From NCBI GenBank assembly GCA_027382625.1, contig JAJKFJ010022370.1:62001-126000 (forward strand): DNA of 64,000 bases. Reading direction: 5' to 3'. Under the pieces are notes generated by a model that did not search any database, had not been told where the DNA came from, and was given only the letters and a program-made list of their open reading frames with translations. A program made the translations under genes and the position numbers. Shown piece by piece: positions 22,505 through 34,009 of the stretch. Source of the DNA: Tetmemena sp. SeJ-2015 (taxonomy: Eukaryota > Ciliophora > Spirotrichea > Sporadotrichida > Oxytrichidae). Position 1 is the stretch's first letter. Every line of letters starts with the position of its first letter.

Positions 22505-23957
22505 TCAGTTTTAGTTAGTTGTGACTGGTTGGTCTCCCGCTAAGGTAGTGGCCTCGTTTGACTTGTGAAGTTTACTGTCCTGTTAATGCATGGTTGGGTC
22601 GTTGGCATGAGCAGCTGGATTTTAAAGGCCATCTACCATCTGCTTGATGACTTCTTTTCTTGATTTTAAGGACACTTGTCATATCCTTAAACTGATCAGC
22701 ATTCTCTTGGGCCTTTCCAAAATTGGCATCAACTTTCACATCCTCTCCCTCAGATTTCTTAATTGCATCAAGCTACTGCTGAATTTGTGGCTAGTCCAAA
22801 GTCTCCTGCAGCTTGAGACTAATCTCCTCTAGTTGTTATTTCAAATCCATCAAACTTTGATTGTCAAAGACAGAGGGTTGAATGAGCTGCTCTACAGTTG
22901 CTGTCTCAAAATCAAGAGAACTGGTGCTGCCACTTGCTTTGACCTCCCGAATGATAAGTTACTTCATCACGATCTGAGCTTTCTCGAAAGCAGTTTTGGC
23001 TTCATCATTCTTCTTCATGAGTTGATTGCAGTAGCCGATATTATAGAGAGCTGAAATAAGCAATCTGGTGTTCATGGGGTCTAAGCGAGACTGCTTAGCG
23101 CAAATGTCAACCACTCTCTCAAAGGTAGTCACTGCTAGGGGAAATTGTTCCTTGTACTAGAAAAGCTCAGCACAGCGATTGTAGCTATCGATCAAAAGGT
23201 CTATAACAGCTTCATTCCTCTACTCTCTTAGACCCTCAAAGTCAGGATTCTCAATAAAGCTCTCTACTAGTTAGATTCCAATTTCAAGATTCTCGTAAGC
23301 ATCATCGCAAAGCTAGCCTGAATAATCTTCCTGTGCCTCATTTTTGTTGACATCTCCATTTTCCTCAGTTGCAGGCTGCTTTTTCTCTTCCTCTTCTTCG
23401 ATTCTTGGCTCATCAGGATCTGCTGTAGTCTGCTTTTATTCCTCAGCGACTTAGCCTTCTGTAGTCTGACCATTTTCGGCGCTCGCCTCTTACTCTGACT
23501 CTTCCTCATCAGCTTCGCTGTCCTCTTATTCAGAATCTTCAGGTTCAGGGATAGGTGCTACATTTCCAAACACATCTGTAGTGCTCTCAACGTAGCAAAC
23601 TATAGCATTTCCCATTAGGTAGTAGAATGGAGCCTTCAAAATGTTATACTGAGGCTCCTTTTCAACTCTAATCGAGCAAAGTCTCTCGATTCTCTTGACT
23701 GCTTTCTCTGCCATATTTACTGCTTTTCCAAAGTCTCCTGCCTTCTGAGCTTCCTTAGATTCCTTCGCAAACTGGACTGCTGCATTAATGTAAAGGTTAG
23801 TCTCGTGGTTGGATAAATCCTAAGTTATCAAGGGCATCAGCTTAGAAATCTCGCAAGAAATGTAGCGGCTAGTTGAGATGTCGGAATAGCTTGGGACTGG
23901 AGGTTAAGAGGGAGTAGTAGTATTTATCTGCTCTGTCTCTGGCTTTGTTGATTCCAT
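22505..23957 (-). CDS. NASP: NASP/SHNi-TPR family histone H3-H4 chaperone
   Basis: Histone chaperone of the NASP/Hif1/Sim3 family, which binds H3 and H3-H4 through TPRs. ATG 23955-23957. TPR1 is AKESKEAQKAGDFGKAVNMA followed by KAVKRIERL; TPR2 starts APFYYLMGNAIVCYVESTTD and is split by a long acidic insert (EPEDSEQEDSEADEEES and EEEEEKKQPATEE), the hallmark of NASP; then ENLEIGIQLVESFI, RCAELFQYKEQFPLAVTTFE, and the SHNi-TPR motif YNIGYCNQLMKKNDEAKTAF. A C-terminal helix with LKQQLEEISLKLQETLDQ ends in AGDQPVTTNQN at TGA 22505-22507. The C-terminal frame is repaired by a 16-bp CTTG-flanked micro-IES. RPA2 converges on it 179 bp away. Confidence 0.85.
22659..22674. other. Candidate micro-IES, 16 bp, pointer CTTG, in NASP tail
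   Basis: CTTG at 22659-22662 and 22675-22678. Removal joins QFKDMT to RKEVIKQMVDGLQ. A simple loss of one A in a short run would also restore the frame, so this is moderate. Confidence 0.45.
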
Positions 23958-24227
23958 TTTATTGACTCTGGCTTTGTAGTGTGCGGGAAAATTTAATTTA
24001 TAATTCAAATTTCTCTAATTCAATAATACTCCTTAGCTCCCTTGACTACAGATAAAGGATTTTCGAATATTCTTTCTTTGCCTCTGCGTGTATATATGGT
24101 GAAGATGGCCTAGATAAATTTATTGTTTAAATAATTATAATGAAAGTCAACTCCTTCCTTCAGAGATCTAAAGTAAAGATGATAAACTTTCAATCTCTTT
24201 GATCCTCGAGCTTTCGTTTTGAGAATT

Positions 24228-24620
24228 TCAGAGTCCTCTGTTGTTAGGAATAGCTGCGTTGACTCTTGAGCCTTGCTCAACCAATTCTTAGACAACTTGG
24301 TTTATCTCTTGCTCTCCAAGACCTGGGACGAAGATTCTCTTCTCAACTCCGAAGTCGTAGCGAGCCATAACCATAGGCTGAGCATTCTGGCACTCACGCA
24401 CTATGAAGGGTAGCTCTGGGTTATTGCCCTTGATGTCCACGTAATTTCTTTGCACGAAGTTTCTAATAGGAATTCATTAGACTGAAAGCTAATTCTGTAA
24501 ATTAATTGCAATCATAGTAGCTGCCTTTACTCACCTGATGCCTTGAGAATGTGCAGAGGTCTAGCACATGATGAATCTGAGTTCTCTCACGTTTCTCGTG
24601 ATGTCCTTTTTCCAGCTCAT
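24228..24620 (-). CDS. NDUFA2: NADH dehydrogenase 1 alpha subcomplex subunit 2 (complex I B8)
   Basis: Small thioredoxin-fold accessory subunit of mitochondrial complex I. ATG 24618-24620 (MSWKKDITRNVRELRFIMCQ), then HSQGIRNFVQRNYVDIKGNN, PELPFIVRECQNAQPMVMAR, YDFGVEKRIFVPGL and INQVVQELVEQGSRVNA, TGA 24228-24230. The order RELR..CQ, Y-V-D-x-K, NPxLPxxxREC and ARYxFGxE matches the family along its whole length of about 105 residues. One GT-AG intron (24463-24534, 72 nt) splits the Arg codon of GIR. The DNAAF3 stop lies 109 bp upstream on the same strand. Confidence 0.9.
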
Positions 24621-24729
24621 TTTATTTAATTATTATAATAATTTGGCTGCTCAATTTCTTTAAATTACAATTAAAACTAATTCATAAGCTCACACTCTCT
24701 TAATACGAGAGCCATTATAGTAATCTAAT

Positions 24730-26730
24730 TCACTCTAATGAAGCTGTGGATGGGCGAGTTGACAGTGTACTTGTGTTATCATCTAAGTGATGGACAGTTA
24801 AGAGCACATGATGATTGGTGGGGTTTTCCTTTTGCAGAGTCCATCTGGCATCCTTTGCGAGCTCTCTTATCTTCAAGCGATACTGCTCTTTCTGCTCTGG
24901 GCGGAATATCACTAAGTAATCTCCGCTTTCAACATGTACTTTAGCCTGGTCCTTGAACAAACAACTTATAAAATTCTTTCATACCTCTTTAAATATAACT
25001 CATCTCCTTCTTAATGTTGATGGCTGAGTGGACGCTCAGACAGCCGATATCGAAGAAGTTCTTAAACTTCTTTTTCACTAACAGCCTCTCCAAGTTATCA
25101 CAAAATAATAAATCACTGAGCAGATGCAGCTTAAAGTTAACTTGCTTGAAGCCTTCCAGCAACTGACGGGTTTAAGATTCTTATCCTGCCTTGGCCTAGT
25201 CTTCTTTGCTCTCTTCTTCAATTTTTGAAAGGTCTATCTTCTGAGTTGGCTGTTGAAGTTTCTTCACCATGTCTTTTGCAGCTTGAGTAGTGTCGATCTG
25301 CTCACTCTCTTCTTCTAATATAATATATAATTAGTGTATAAAAGTTTCTTGTTGCTGTGTGTTTGTCTCTTCCTTGACTTCTTCAACTTGAGCAGTTCCT
25401 TCTTCAGTCTCCTCTTCGTTTTCCTCCTTTATCTCTTGGAGTTTCTAATCCTTTTGCTCTTCGTTGGGGTCAGATCCCATCTCATCGTACTACTTTTTGA
25501 CTTGCTTTAGTCTTTCGAAGGGGAACTCCCATTTTTTCAAGTTCTCCAGCTTGTAAATGTATGACTGCACGTTGTAAGCAGATATGTCTCCAGCCATCTA
25601 ATAAAATTAATGAATGAGCAGAGTTCTCAAAAAGAGCAGAGAGATAAGCTTACATATAATCTTTGGAAATTCACTTGCTTGAAAAACTTCTCTCTGTCTT
25701 CTGCGTCCTCCACCTCAGTGCCAAAAGTAATATAGGGGGAGTTTATGATGTCACCCCAGAATCCTCGCACCATTATACTATCGCCTGTCTTTCTCTTCTT
25801 TACAAAAAAGAGGATTATAATATTTCCTGGAATATAAGAGCTGAGAGTTCTATTGGGAATAGTATTGGAGGTAAGTCTAGTCTCGAAAGCGATTCCATTC
25901 ATTCTCCAATCCTTGTACTCAGTTCCATTCAAGTGAGGGATCTAAAAAACTCAATTAGTAATCCATAATCTCTAGAACTTTCTCAACTACCTCCATTCTA
26001 ATGAAGGAGAAGTTTTAAGATAAAGTAATTGCTTTACTGTTTCTTACCTTCTCTTTGAGATGAAATTGGTAGTCCCAGTCGCATGCGTTCTTTCTGAAGT
26101 CATATCTCTCTGCAAAGTGATGTCTGAGTCTTTGGTCCCTCAAGCTCTCAACATCAAAAGGCACTCTTTTCAAGTAGGTCTTGAGCACATCCTCCATCTC
26201 GTCTCGAGCTTCATACTCTAAGTACTATAGCGAAACGACTTCCTTCAAAGCACTCTTTAAATACAATCAATCATTTCTTCTTTCTTATTTCTCTTGCATC
26301 TGTCATCTTCAGTGACTAGCTGAATCAGTTCTTGGACTATTGATTCTAGATAGTTGGCAGTCTTATCTCTGAGGAGACAGTTGCCGTAGAGATCCAAGAA
26401 CAGCTCTTGTCTTTCTCTTTGCGATAGTTAGCACTCACATGCTATAGTGAGGAAGAGAATGGCGCGACACAGGTTCTCCTTTTGCTTCTCATGCAAGAAG
26501 ATATTCACTGGCTTGCTTCTCTGCTTATTCAATGGCACGCACTCTGACAAATAAAAAATTTATACTTAGTTAATAAGCAAAGTCTTAAGTATGTGGCGAA
26601 TGTCAGCACACTCAGAGATGAGGACGTTAATCTCACTATCATCGTCTTCAAGTTAGATGTCAGTTCCATTCAATAAATTTAGGGCGGGTGTAAATCCCCA
26701 AAAAGGCACAAAGCCGATTGCTTCAGTCAT
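24730..26730 (-). CDS. DNAAF3: Dynein axonemal assembly factor 3 (PF22-like)
   Basis: Cytoplasmic factor that prepares outer and inner dynein arms for cilia. ATG 26728-26730 opens MTEAIGFVPFWGFTPALNLL, then INVLISECADIRHILKTL, FLHEKQKENLCRAILFLTIA, QRERQELFLDLYGNCLLRDK, HFAERYDFRKNACDWDYQ, MVRGFWGDIINSPYITFGTE, MAGDISAYNVQSYIYKLENL and, near the C-terminus, HVESGDYLVIFRPEQKEQY. WGFTPAL, DIRHIL, ERYDFRKNxxDWDY and GFWGDIxxSPY are DNAAF3 landmarks. Several short introns or IESs interrupt it (near 26550, 26240, 25960 and 25600); an acidic E/Q-rich stretch lies near 25200-25500. Stop TGA 24730-24732. Confidence 0.9.
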
Positions 26731-27469
26731 GTTTGATTTAAAGTAGAAGTAGTTTGTATTTATAAAATATCAAATTTAATATTTGAAAAATTAACACTCT
26801 CTCACACACAATAAATTACTGCCGTTTCTTAAATTCTATTATTCAAACAATCATTCTTTCTCCAAAGAGAAAGGGGTCTTTAATATTTCATGTATTCTCT
26901 TTGTTCAAACGTCTACGTTTTGCATTAGCCACTCTACTCCTTCTTGCAGTCCTATTTATCAAAATAAATTTCCTCCATTCATTATAAAAATCTAAGAATA
27001 TATTTGTTTTCATGTGAGATGGATAAATAAGTTAAGAGAATGAAAGATTTATGGAATCCTAAAGAATATATAAGATAGAGAGATTAATAACATAAGCAGA
27101 TTATTTGCATTCCATGTTTGCTTATCACTAATTTAATCAGTGACATTATAACTTCACAGCACTCTCCTTAATAAATATATCAGTAAAATTTACAAAATAA
27201 AAATACTTTTATAACATAAAAAATATACATTGTAATCATAATAATAAAGAAGAATATATTTAAGCAGTAAAGAGATTGGTTATAGATTTATGCAGAGTGA
27301 ATTAATCTATTAATTTTGCGAAATAAATATATTAATGCAGCAGTGCTTATACACGAGTGAGGGACCTTCCACCTAATCTACTCTCACTATCCCTTTATTT
27401 GCTATTTCTAACACCCTACAAGACATCTAAGAGGAGTAAACTCAATATAATGTGAAATTGAAATATAAA
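26731..27469. other. AT-rich intergenic region
   Basis: No coding frame with amino-acid character on either strand. It separates the divergent DNAAF3 and the next plus-strand gene and presumably contains both promoters. No recognised element. Confidence 0.5.
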
Positions 27470-30400
27470 ATCTATGATTTATAATTTAATTTGATGAGGG
27501 TATTGTCCAAAAGGCATTTGAGATTTATGAATCATCAGGCAAGTCTCCACAAAAAAATTATTCTCAAAATTTTAATACAGTCTCATTTGAAGGAAATGCG
27601 GAAAGAAAACTTGTAAAGTAACTTTAGTAATGGTGCGTTGAGTGGCAGCTCGACTTAATTCGACCAAAATCTCGAAAGCTAAGTATAGAACAGAAAAATT
27701 AGAAGTCCCAAACGCCACCGCACTAGCAACCACCTTCAAAAGGATCTCGATTTAGATGCCATCACAAAGTAGTTAATTATCTAATTTTATTTATCTTTAA
27801 GAACTCAACTCCAAAAGCTGCAATACATCAAAGCAAGACAAGCAAAGCTGAGGAATCCTCATTCTAAGCTATATCATATAATTTAATTATTCCAGATCTT
27901 CAAGTAAGATTTTCACCGAATAGTTTTGTTGTTTGCTTGCTTGTTCAAGTGTTTGATTGTTTCAATATTGAAGAGTCTAAGTTATTTGTTGTAGAAACTT
28001 ATGGTGTTCTTGCTTCTTGGGAGAGCGCAATATAGACAAGTTCGTCACCCTTAAGACTGCACCTTCACAGAGTGTAGAAGTTCAATTCTCGGCTAGTACC
28101 ACAGAGGTAGAGTTCAACGAGGATAGCGAGATAAGCCTAATCAACTCTCAGAATTTATTGAATTAGAGATTAAAGAAATAATCAAAACTGCCTAAACCTT
28201 TGGCCAATAATACATTAATGACTGCAATAAAAAGTAGTTTAAGAGAAATTGCAGCAGTACCCAAATAGTAGAAACTGTAGGCTCTGAATCTACTAACGCC
28301 TCCTCTGGAACTCCTACCAACATGACCAATATGCTTGGTCAATAAGTAAGATTCCTCATAGAAATAATCAGTATAGTACTTTGAGTTGATTCTATTATCA
28401 TTTGATATACTATCTCATCTTTTTTATTCAAAGGCAGAGATTAACTACACTTTCTGCTGAAGATGAAAATGAGGATCTACTATCTGGTGCAGATTAAGAT
28501 TCCTCCACTTCGAGGAGAAGACACAGAGGGTAGTCGATCTACTTTGACATTGATTGCTAGTAGTACAAGAAATGCGGAATCACTACCAAGCTTAGGCCTC
28601 TAGTCTCCTCTAACTTCTATAGGAAGAAGTCATCTTTGAATCTTTGTAGTTAGAACTCATTAGGTCTCCACTCATAAGTCCAAGCGGCAATCTCTTCTAA
28701 TCAATCAGACAGCTTTCACTAATTATCTACTAATTAGCGTTAAACTATTTAAGACCTCTACTAACTTTCAAGAGCAGAACATAGCATTTCAAACAATAGT
28801 CTGACTCTAGGCTCTGACTCTATAGATGCTGAAGATAGTGACGCTCATTCTTCGATCAGAAGAGATAGCTTCAGCTCTGCTAAGGCTAATCAAACCAAAG
28901 CGGCAGACGGTCAAATGTCTCTTCATAGAATTCTAGAGTTACAATAAAGGGCTGATATCTTACAGCAAGATCTAAAGAAGTCCTTTTAATTTAACAGAGG
29001 AAAGAATGCACAAATTTTCAACTAAGCTTTGAGAGGTAATGTCATGAGAGGTTCTAGAACTCAAGCTCATGATGATCTTCTCTAGCACCACTATGGTTTG
29101 TTTAATACCTCTTTTAAATGAAAAATTTTGACTATGTATAGAGATTGGCAACTGAGAAAGCGTGGAAAGCTAATTTCTATAAGTACGGCTACTTCCGCAA
29201 AAGTGGAAGAAATCACGAGAACGAAGTTTCAGAGATCCAAGAGGAACCCGAAGAAGACTAAGAGGAAAACTTATCAAGGATTGTCACCAAAGCACTTGAT
29301 AGTGCTAACCATGTTTAAACTGAAGGACTTGAAGTTGAGGAAATAGAAGATGATGCTATGGAACTCTTTTAAGATGCAATTAATGGAAGAAGCCATGCAC
29401 TTTCTGAGGTTGAGGCGTATTCGGGCACATTAGGAAGAGCATCCTAAAAGCTTAAATAAGTGAGTAACTCTAATCAAGATTAAGCTCTTAATAGCTCAAC
29501 TACTAACTAGTAACACTAAATTGTCAATCTCAAACTTGAAAGTGCTCTCAAAAAGCTAAGCACCCATATTAAAGATAGCCCTACTTCAAGATCTCAACAA
29601 AAGGATAAGTTTGCATCCAAGATAAGCCTCTAATAGAGAGCGAGTTAGACAATCATCCAAACTTAAAACTAGACGCCATCACTTAAGACGAGTCCGAAGC
29701 TCAAATTCTTTTAGTCTAATAACTACTCTTAAGTGTCCTAATCAATTGATATCCTCACCATGAGAACTCTTAACTCAAAGCTCCCCAGTTACAGCAGCAT
29801 AAATATTTTATTGCACACCTAAAGCTAAGAATTCTATCCCAGCTATTAGTTTCTCATCTAAGTCCTCAATACTTCTTCATAATAACTCATCTTTCTCTAA
29901 AATGCCTTCAACACCCTCCAATAAGAACTTATAGAAATGCCTATAGAAATGAAGCTGAACATTTATGCAAAATACTTGAGTGAGATAAGCTTTCTCTCTC
30001 ACTATTTTTCCAGATATAAGAGGAACTTTAATGCCTCTAATCAGATCTACAAGATCAGAACTTATAACTACTTCTTATTATTATGGCCCTTATAAACTTG
30101 TAAGGCCTATTACTCAAAGGATAATCTAATAACGTGGCCTTGTGTTTTCAGAGACAAGACTTTGATATCAAAATCTTAGCTGTAGAGAATTCAAGATCCA
30201 CCTCCACCATCATTATCTTTCACACTTACTATTATTCATTACTCTTCCTCATTGACTTGGATAGCTACTTTAGTTAAGATTTATTTATCTAAGAATTATG
30301 AAAATTCTTTAAAGTGGCTAAATTGTCACAATTCGATTGTTAAATTAATTATAAATCTACATTTTAATGGACCGCAATCAATAAAATCTGAGTTTAGTTA

Positions 30401-30880
30401 GCTTAATTTATTTTAAATAGCAACTTTGGAGTTAGCTATGAGAAACATGACTATAAAGAATATTCCCATCCAAAGGAAAAAGAAATGAGAAATTCTTAGA
30501 ATATTCTAAACAAGGAGCTGACTTTAAAAGAAGATTGAAAAGAACTAAATAGGAATACAGCTCAGTTAGAAAGTGTACTCTAAAATTTGAAGAAAGTAGT
30601 ATCTAGCAAAAATAGTAAGGCTTAGTAGTCAACCGCTTTTAATAAATAAAAGGGAACTCAAGTGAGTAAGTAAAGTAAAAACATGAAATAGTAACTCAAA
30701 AATATTTAAAATCAACTCGTTTTGTCTTCCTATAAGTAATTAGAAGAAAGATAGTGCACAAATTTAAAATAAATACAAAAAAGCTTTAAATTCTAGTTAA
30801 AATAGTACATTTTTTTGGGCATAGTATAATTAAATTTCAAAGTATCTAATTTGGTTCAACTTAATTTTAAAATTAATTGA
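27470..30880 (+). CDS. Large S/Q-rich protein with C-terminal coiled coil, unknown
   Basis: Pieces in order: NFNTVSFEGNAERKL, SGSSTQFDQNLESQ, DLDLDAITK, NSTPKAAIHQSKTSKAEES, a gap with introns, TLKTAPSQSVEVQFSAST, VGSESTNASSGTPTNM, then a 650-nt open stretch RLTTLSAEDENEDLL to HHYGLFNTSF, then over 1300 nt open from FDYVQRLATEKAWKANFY through PEEDQEENLSRIVTKAL, DIKVEEIEDDAMEL-type acidic sequence and a hydrophobic helical region near 29860-30240, then NILNKELTLKELNRNTAQLE and a Q/K-rich coiled coil to TGA 30878-30880. Candidate IESs at 27767, 29112 and 30526. The start is not resolved: the frame is open from about 27490, but its ATG was not placed. It may be two genes. Confidence 0.5.
27767..27798. 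other. Candidate IES, 32 bp, pointer AAG
   Basis: AAG at 27767-27769 and 27799-27801. Removal joins DLDLDAITK to NSTPKAAIHQ. A GT...TTAAG intron offset by one base gives the wrong phase. Confidence 0.4.
29112..29125. other. Candidate micro-IES, 14 bp, pointer TTTT, containing TGA
   Basis: TTTT at 29112-29115 and 29126-29129. Removal joins YGLFNTS to FDYVQRLATEKAW, linking two long open frames. Confidence 0.5.
30526..30537. other. Candidate micro-IES, 12 bp, 7-bp pointer AAAAGAA, containing in-frame TGA
   Basis: AAAAGAA at 30526-30532 and 30538-30544. Length is 3n, so the frame is unchanged, but the piece holds the only in-frame TGA in an otherwise continuous coiled coil. Removal gives KELTLKELNRNTAQLE. 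Confidence 0.65.
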
Positions 30881-30903
30881 TGTTCTTGTTAAACCAAATA
30901 AAA

Positions 30904-33900
30904 ATGGAAAATTATAATTTTTTTCTAAGCACAAAATATTAAGAGGAAGTAAATATAAATACCAGAGTAAAAGCCATATTTTAGGATAATCAATTCCCAA
31001 ATGGCAAAGAATATAATCTCAACCTAAATGAAAATGCTTTAGGATATTCTGATTTATATATGGGAAGAGATTCAGACTGCCAAAATAATAACACAAAGAT
31101 AAATTAGGAATATTTACATAGTTAAACTGTTGAAAAAATTTAAGAAATCAAATCATAAAACTTGCTTGATTACTAAATAAATAATGAAGGTGAACTACTT
31201 CAGAAGGCCATATCTTATTTTTATTTGAAGAATACTGTTGTAAGTCCCACTCAAATACAATTAGATGAAAAGAGCAACTCTAACCTAATTTAAGTGTCAA
31301 AATGAAATAATTCTTGATAAAATGGAAGTATCCTCTATGATGAAAGAAATTATTTCTCTTAGGGAACTAATAAAGAATAATAACTTCAAGGATTTAACAA
31401 TAGTGGGTAGAGTCGTTTTAAACTGGATTAGTAGTATCAATCACAAGTTGATTTAATTTTTAGAGTTTGCTCTATATGGTTATTTTTTGATTAGCCGCTT
31501 TCTTCAAAGAGTAATTCAGTGATCAAGAACTTCAAAAGGGAAAATCATCCCCAAGTACCCTAGCCTCATAAATCTTAGATGTGCAATTCTTTTGTCTTTG
31601 ATGGCTACTATCAGCGCTAAACCTAAACTGTTTTAGAAAATGAAATATTTTTATTATAATAACTCAGAGTTAGTTGTAAAAATTCATTAGTGCTTCTGGA
31701 AAGGGGGAGATAAAGAAAGTTAAAAATTTGATTCCCAGACAGAATAAATCTTTTAATTTATCCTAGGAGACTGCTCACATTAAATAGAAAAGATTGCTTA
31801 TCTAAACTTCTGAAGATAATAAACCCCATTCAATAATTATAGAGTGTAAGTTTAATTAAATTACGACTTTATTTTTAAATAGTAAAGCCTTCTTTTTCAT
31901 TTTTTATGCATCTAAGAAGTAAGAAATTTTTTTGATTTAAAATAAATTAGGCTTTATAAGTTTGAATCAAACTAATAACTCTCCAAAATAAGTTATCTCA
32001 AATATACAGACTAGCCACAATGCAAATAGTAAACAGCAGAGAGAGATCTTGATCAGGAAAACCTCTTCTAAGAAAATCCTCAGCACATAAAATCAAATTT
32101 CTAGAAGTAGGATGGCATCCAATTATAAATTTAACCCAAAATTAATTATAAATTTAGACTCTCCCTACTAAAATGAATTCAGGATTCATCAAATAAATAA
32201 GACCACCGCCAGTCCAGATAAAACTGCAAACAGTACTAACTTTCGGATTCAGCAGCGATCTCAATCTAAGATTAAATAAATCATTAAGAAGAATAGGATC
32301 CATTTTTCAAATGGGAAATAGATGCTTATAGAAAATATCAATACCAGGAATCAGAGCTAAATATAAACTGATGATAACTAAAATAAAACTGAATAGGATA
32401 ATTAGCAAATCATAGATAAATTAATCCAAGAAGAGAATATTATGATTGTGGTTAATAAAGAGGAGGAGGATGAAGTTGATTAGATTATATTTTAAATAGT
32501 CATATCGAGAGAGAATGACGATTTTTAAGATAAGAATAGATACTCCTAAACACAGATTCATTAAAAAAGATAAGAATATTAGCAAAACACAAATTTTAAA
32601 CCTGAGAATTACATAAAGTAATAGCCCTCAAAATATAAATCTAACATGACGAATCAAAATATTTCATATCTAGCAATTTCAGAAAATACTTCAAAAGAGT
32701 ATCATAGGAAGTAGCAACTATATGAGAGCACATTTTTCGATACGGATTTTTCTTTAACAAAAGGTGGATAAGGCAATACTTTTACAAAAACTTAATATAC
32801 GAAGGGGAGTTCAGAAATTGCAGATGAAAAGAATCGTTTCAATCTATTAAAGAAGAGTGCAATAGAGAGTTAAAGATTTAAAAATATCTCAAGACTAATA
32901 AAAACTTAATTTTAAGAAAGGGAAGAAGGGGGGGGGACGGAAGTGCACACCCCCCTCAATATGAACAAAATGCCCATAAAAGTGCCCATATGGAGTCAAA
33001 ATCAGCTAAAAATGCCAAAAAATAAGTAATTCGGGTTTTTAAAATTCAAGAGATTTACGAATTCACTTTAGGGATTCTATAATAATATTTATGAATTTAA
33101 ATGATACTGATGAGATGATATTTATCCATAAATAACTAAGTATCATTTCATTACTTTATAATAAGTTATTTTTAAAGAGGTTATCTGCTATATAGTAACT
33201 CCCTTTGATAGCTGGATTATTTGAGAACTTATTTGGGCTATGAATTGTTATTATTATTCTTAAAAATTGTACATATGATTGTAAGATCCTCTAAAGTAAG
33301 TTATAGATTTTATCAATGAGTTTGCAGCATTAATTTTATGCAATTACAGATATAGAGATCTTGGCTATTATATTTAAACTTGTAAGATTCTTCTCTAAAT
33401 AACATTCTAGTTAAGATTGCAAGAATTTTGATAAAACAGCCAAATCGCATTTAAAAAACTGAAGGGCGAATCATAATTAATATGTATATTAACTCTAGTA
33501 TCTTCATAAGACTTTATATTCATGAGTAAAACAGAGCTCGGAAATAATTTTAAGTTTATTTCTTAAAATTTTAAATCATAAATTTTGACCCTCATTGAGA
33601 TTTTGAAAGCTAAAAATTCTTAATTTTTTTGCATTTTTAGACAATTTTGGCCTAAATGGATGTTTTTTCATAAATTTTGATAATAAAAAGTGGGGGTGTG
33701 CACTTCCGTCCCCCCCCCGGAAGAAGATTATGGGTATGAGGATATACATTTTCATTAGGTTGCTATTGTGAATCTGAAAAATTAATTGATTGAAAAAGAA
33801 TAGAAATAATAATCATTTAGAATCAAAATTTAAATAGGGAAATTTTCTAATAAAGGTCAATAGGTTTAGATGAAAAAGAATCTGAGGTGCTCCAAGATTA

Positions 33901-33953
33901 AAGATGATTGTGATAAGACTATTTAATCAATATCAAGTGACGACTTAATTTGA
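30904..33953 (+). CDS. N/Q/K-rich protein of unknown function interrupted by a 790-bp inverted-repeat element
   Basis: ATG 30904 (MENYNFFLSTKYQEEV). After an N-rich start there is a helical block (MKEIISLRELIKNNNF) and basic S/Q-rich sequence; frames shift at least twice between 31280 and 31730. From about 31724 one frame stays open for 1.2 kb (IPRQNKSFNLSQETAHI ... DEKNRFNLLKKSAI ... LIKTQFQERE) until the element at 32929. Downstream of it the same frame resumes EDYGYEDIHFHQVAIVNLK and ends DDCDKTIQSISSDDLI at TGA 33951-33953. Removing the element and one 8-bp flank copy joins the two halves perfectly. No domain, signal peptide or TM recognised. Confidence 0.6.
32929..33718. mobile_element. 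790-bp non-coding inverted-repeat element (MITE-like or large IES) with 8-bp direct-repeat flanks
   Basis: Ends are inverted copies: a run of 8-9 G, then ACGGAAGTGCACACCCCC, at 32929-32954 and reverse-complemented at 33692-33718. Similarity continues imperfectly inward to about 33026 on the left and 33619 on the right (shared CTAAAAATGC, AAAAAAT, AAG), giving inverted repeats of about 100 bp. Flanks are the direct repeat GGAAGAAG at 32921-32928 and 33719-33726. The interior is AT-rich with no gene. An 8-bp target duplication fits hAT-, P- or Merlin-type transposases, but the ends match none that I can name. Confidence 0.8.
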
Positions 33954-34009
33954 AAATTTTCGTCTAATGTATTCTCATAGAGAAATTTAACACAATAATT
34001 TTCTATAAA

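Noticed and set aside
27421..27470. ATG-led start for the large S/Q-rich gene
   Set aside because: The nearest ATG at 27527 is in a different frame from the best N-terminal sequence; start left open.
32929..32936. G-run at the element ends as telomeric repeat
   Set aside because: Ciliate telomeres are G4T4 or G4T2 arrays; this is a single G run joined to a non-telomeric inverted repeat.
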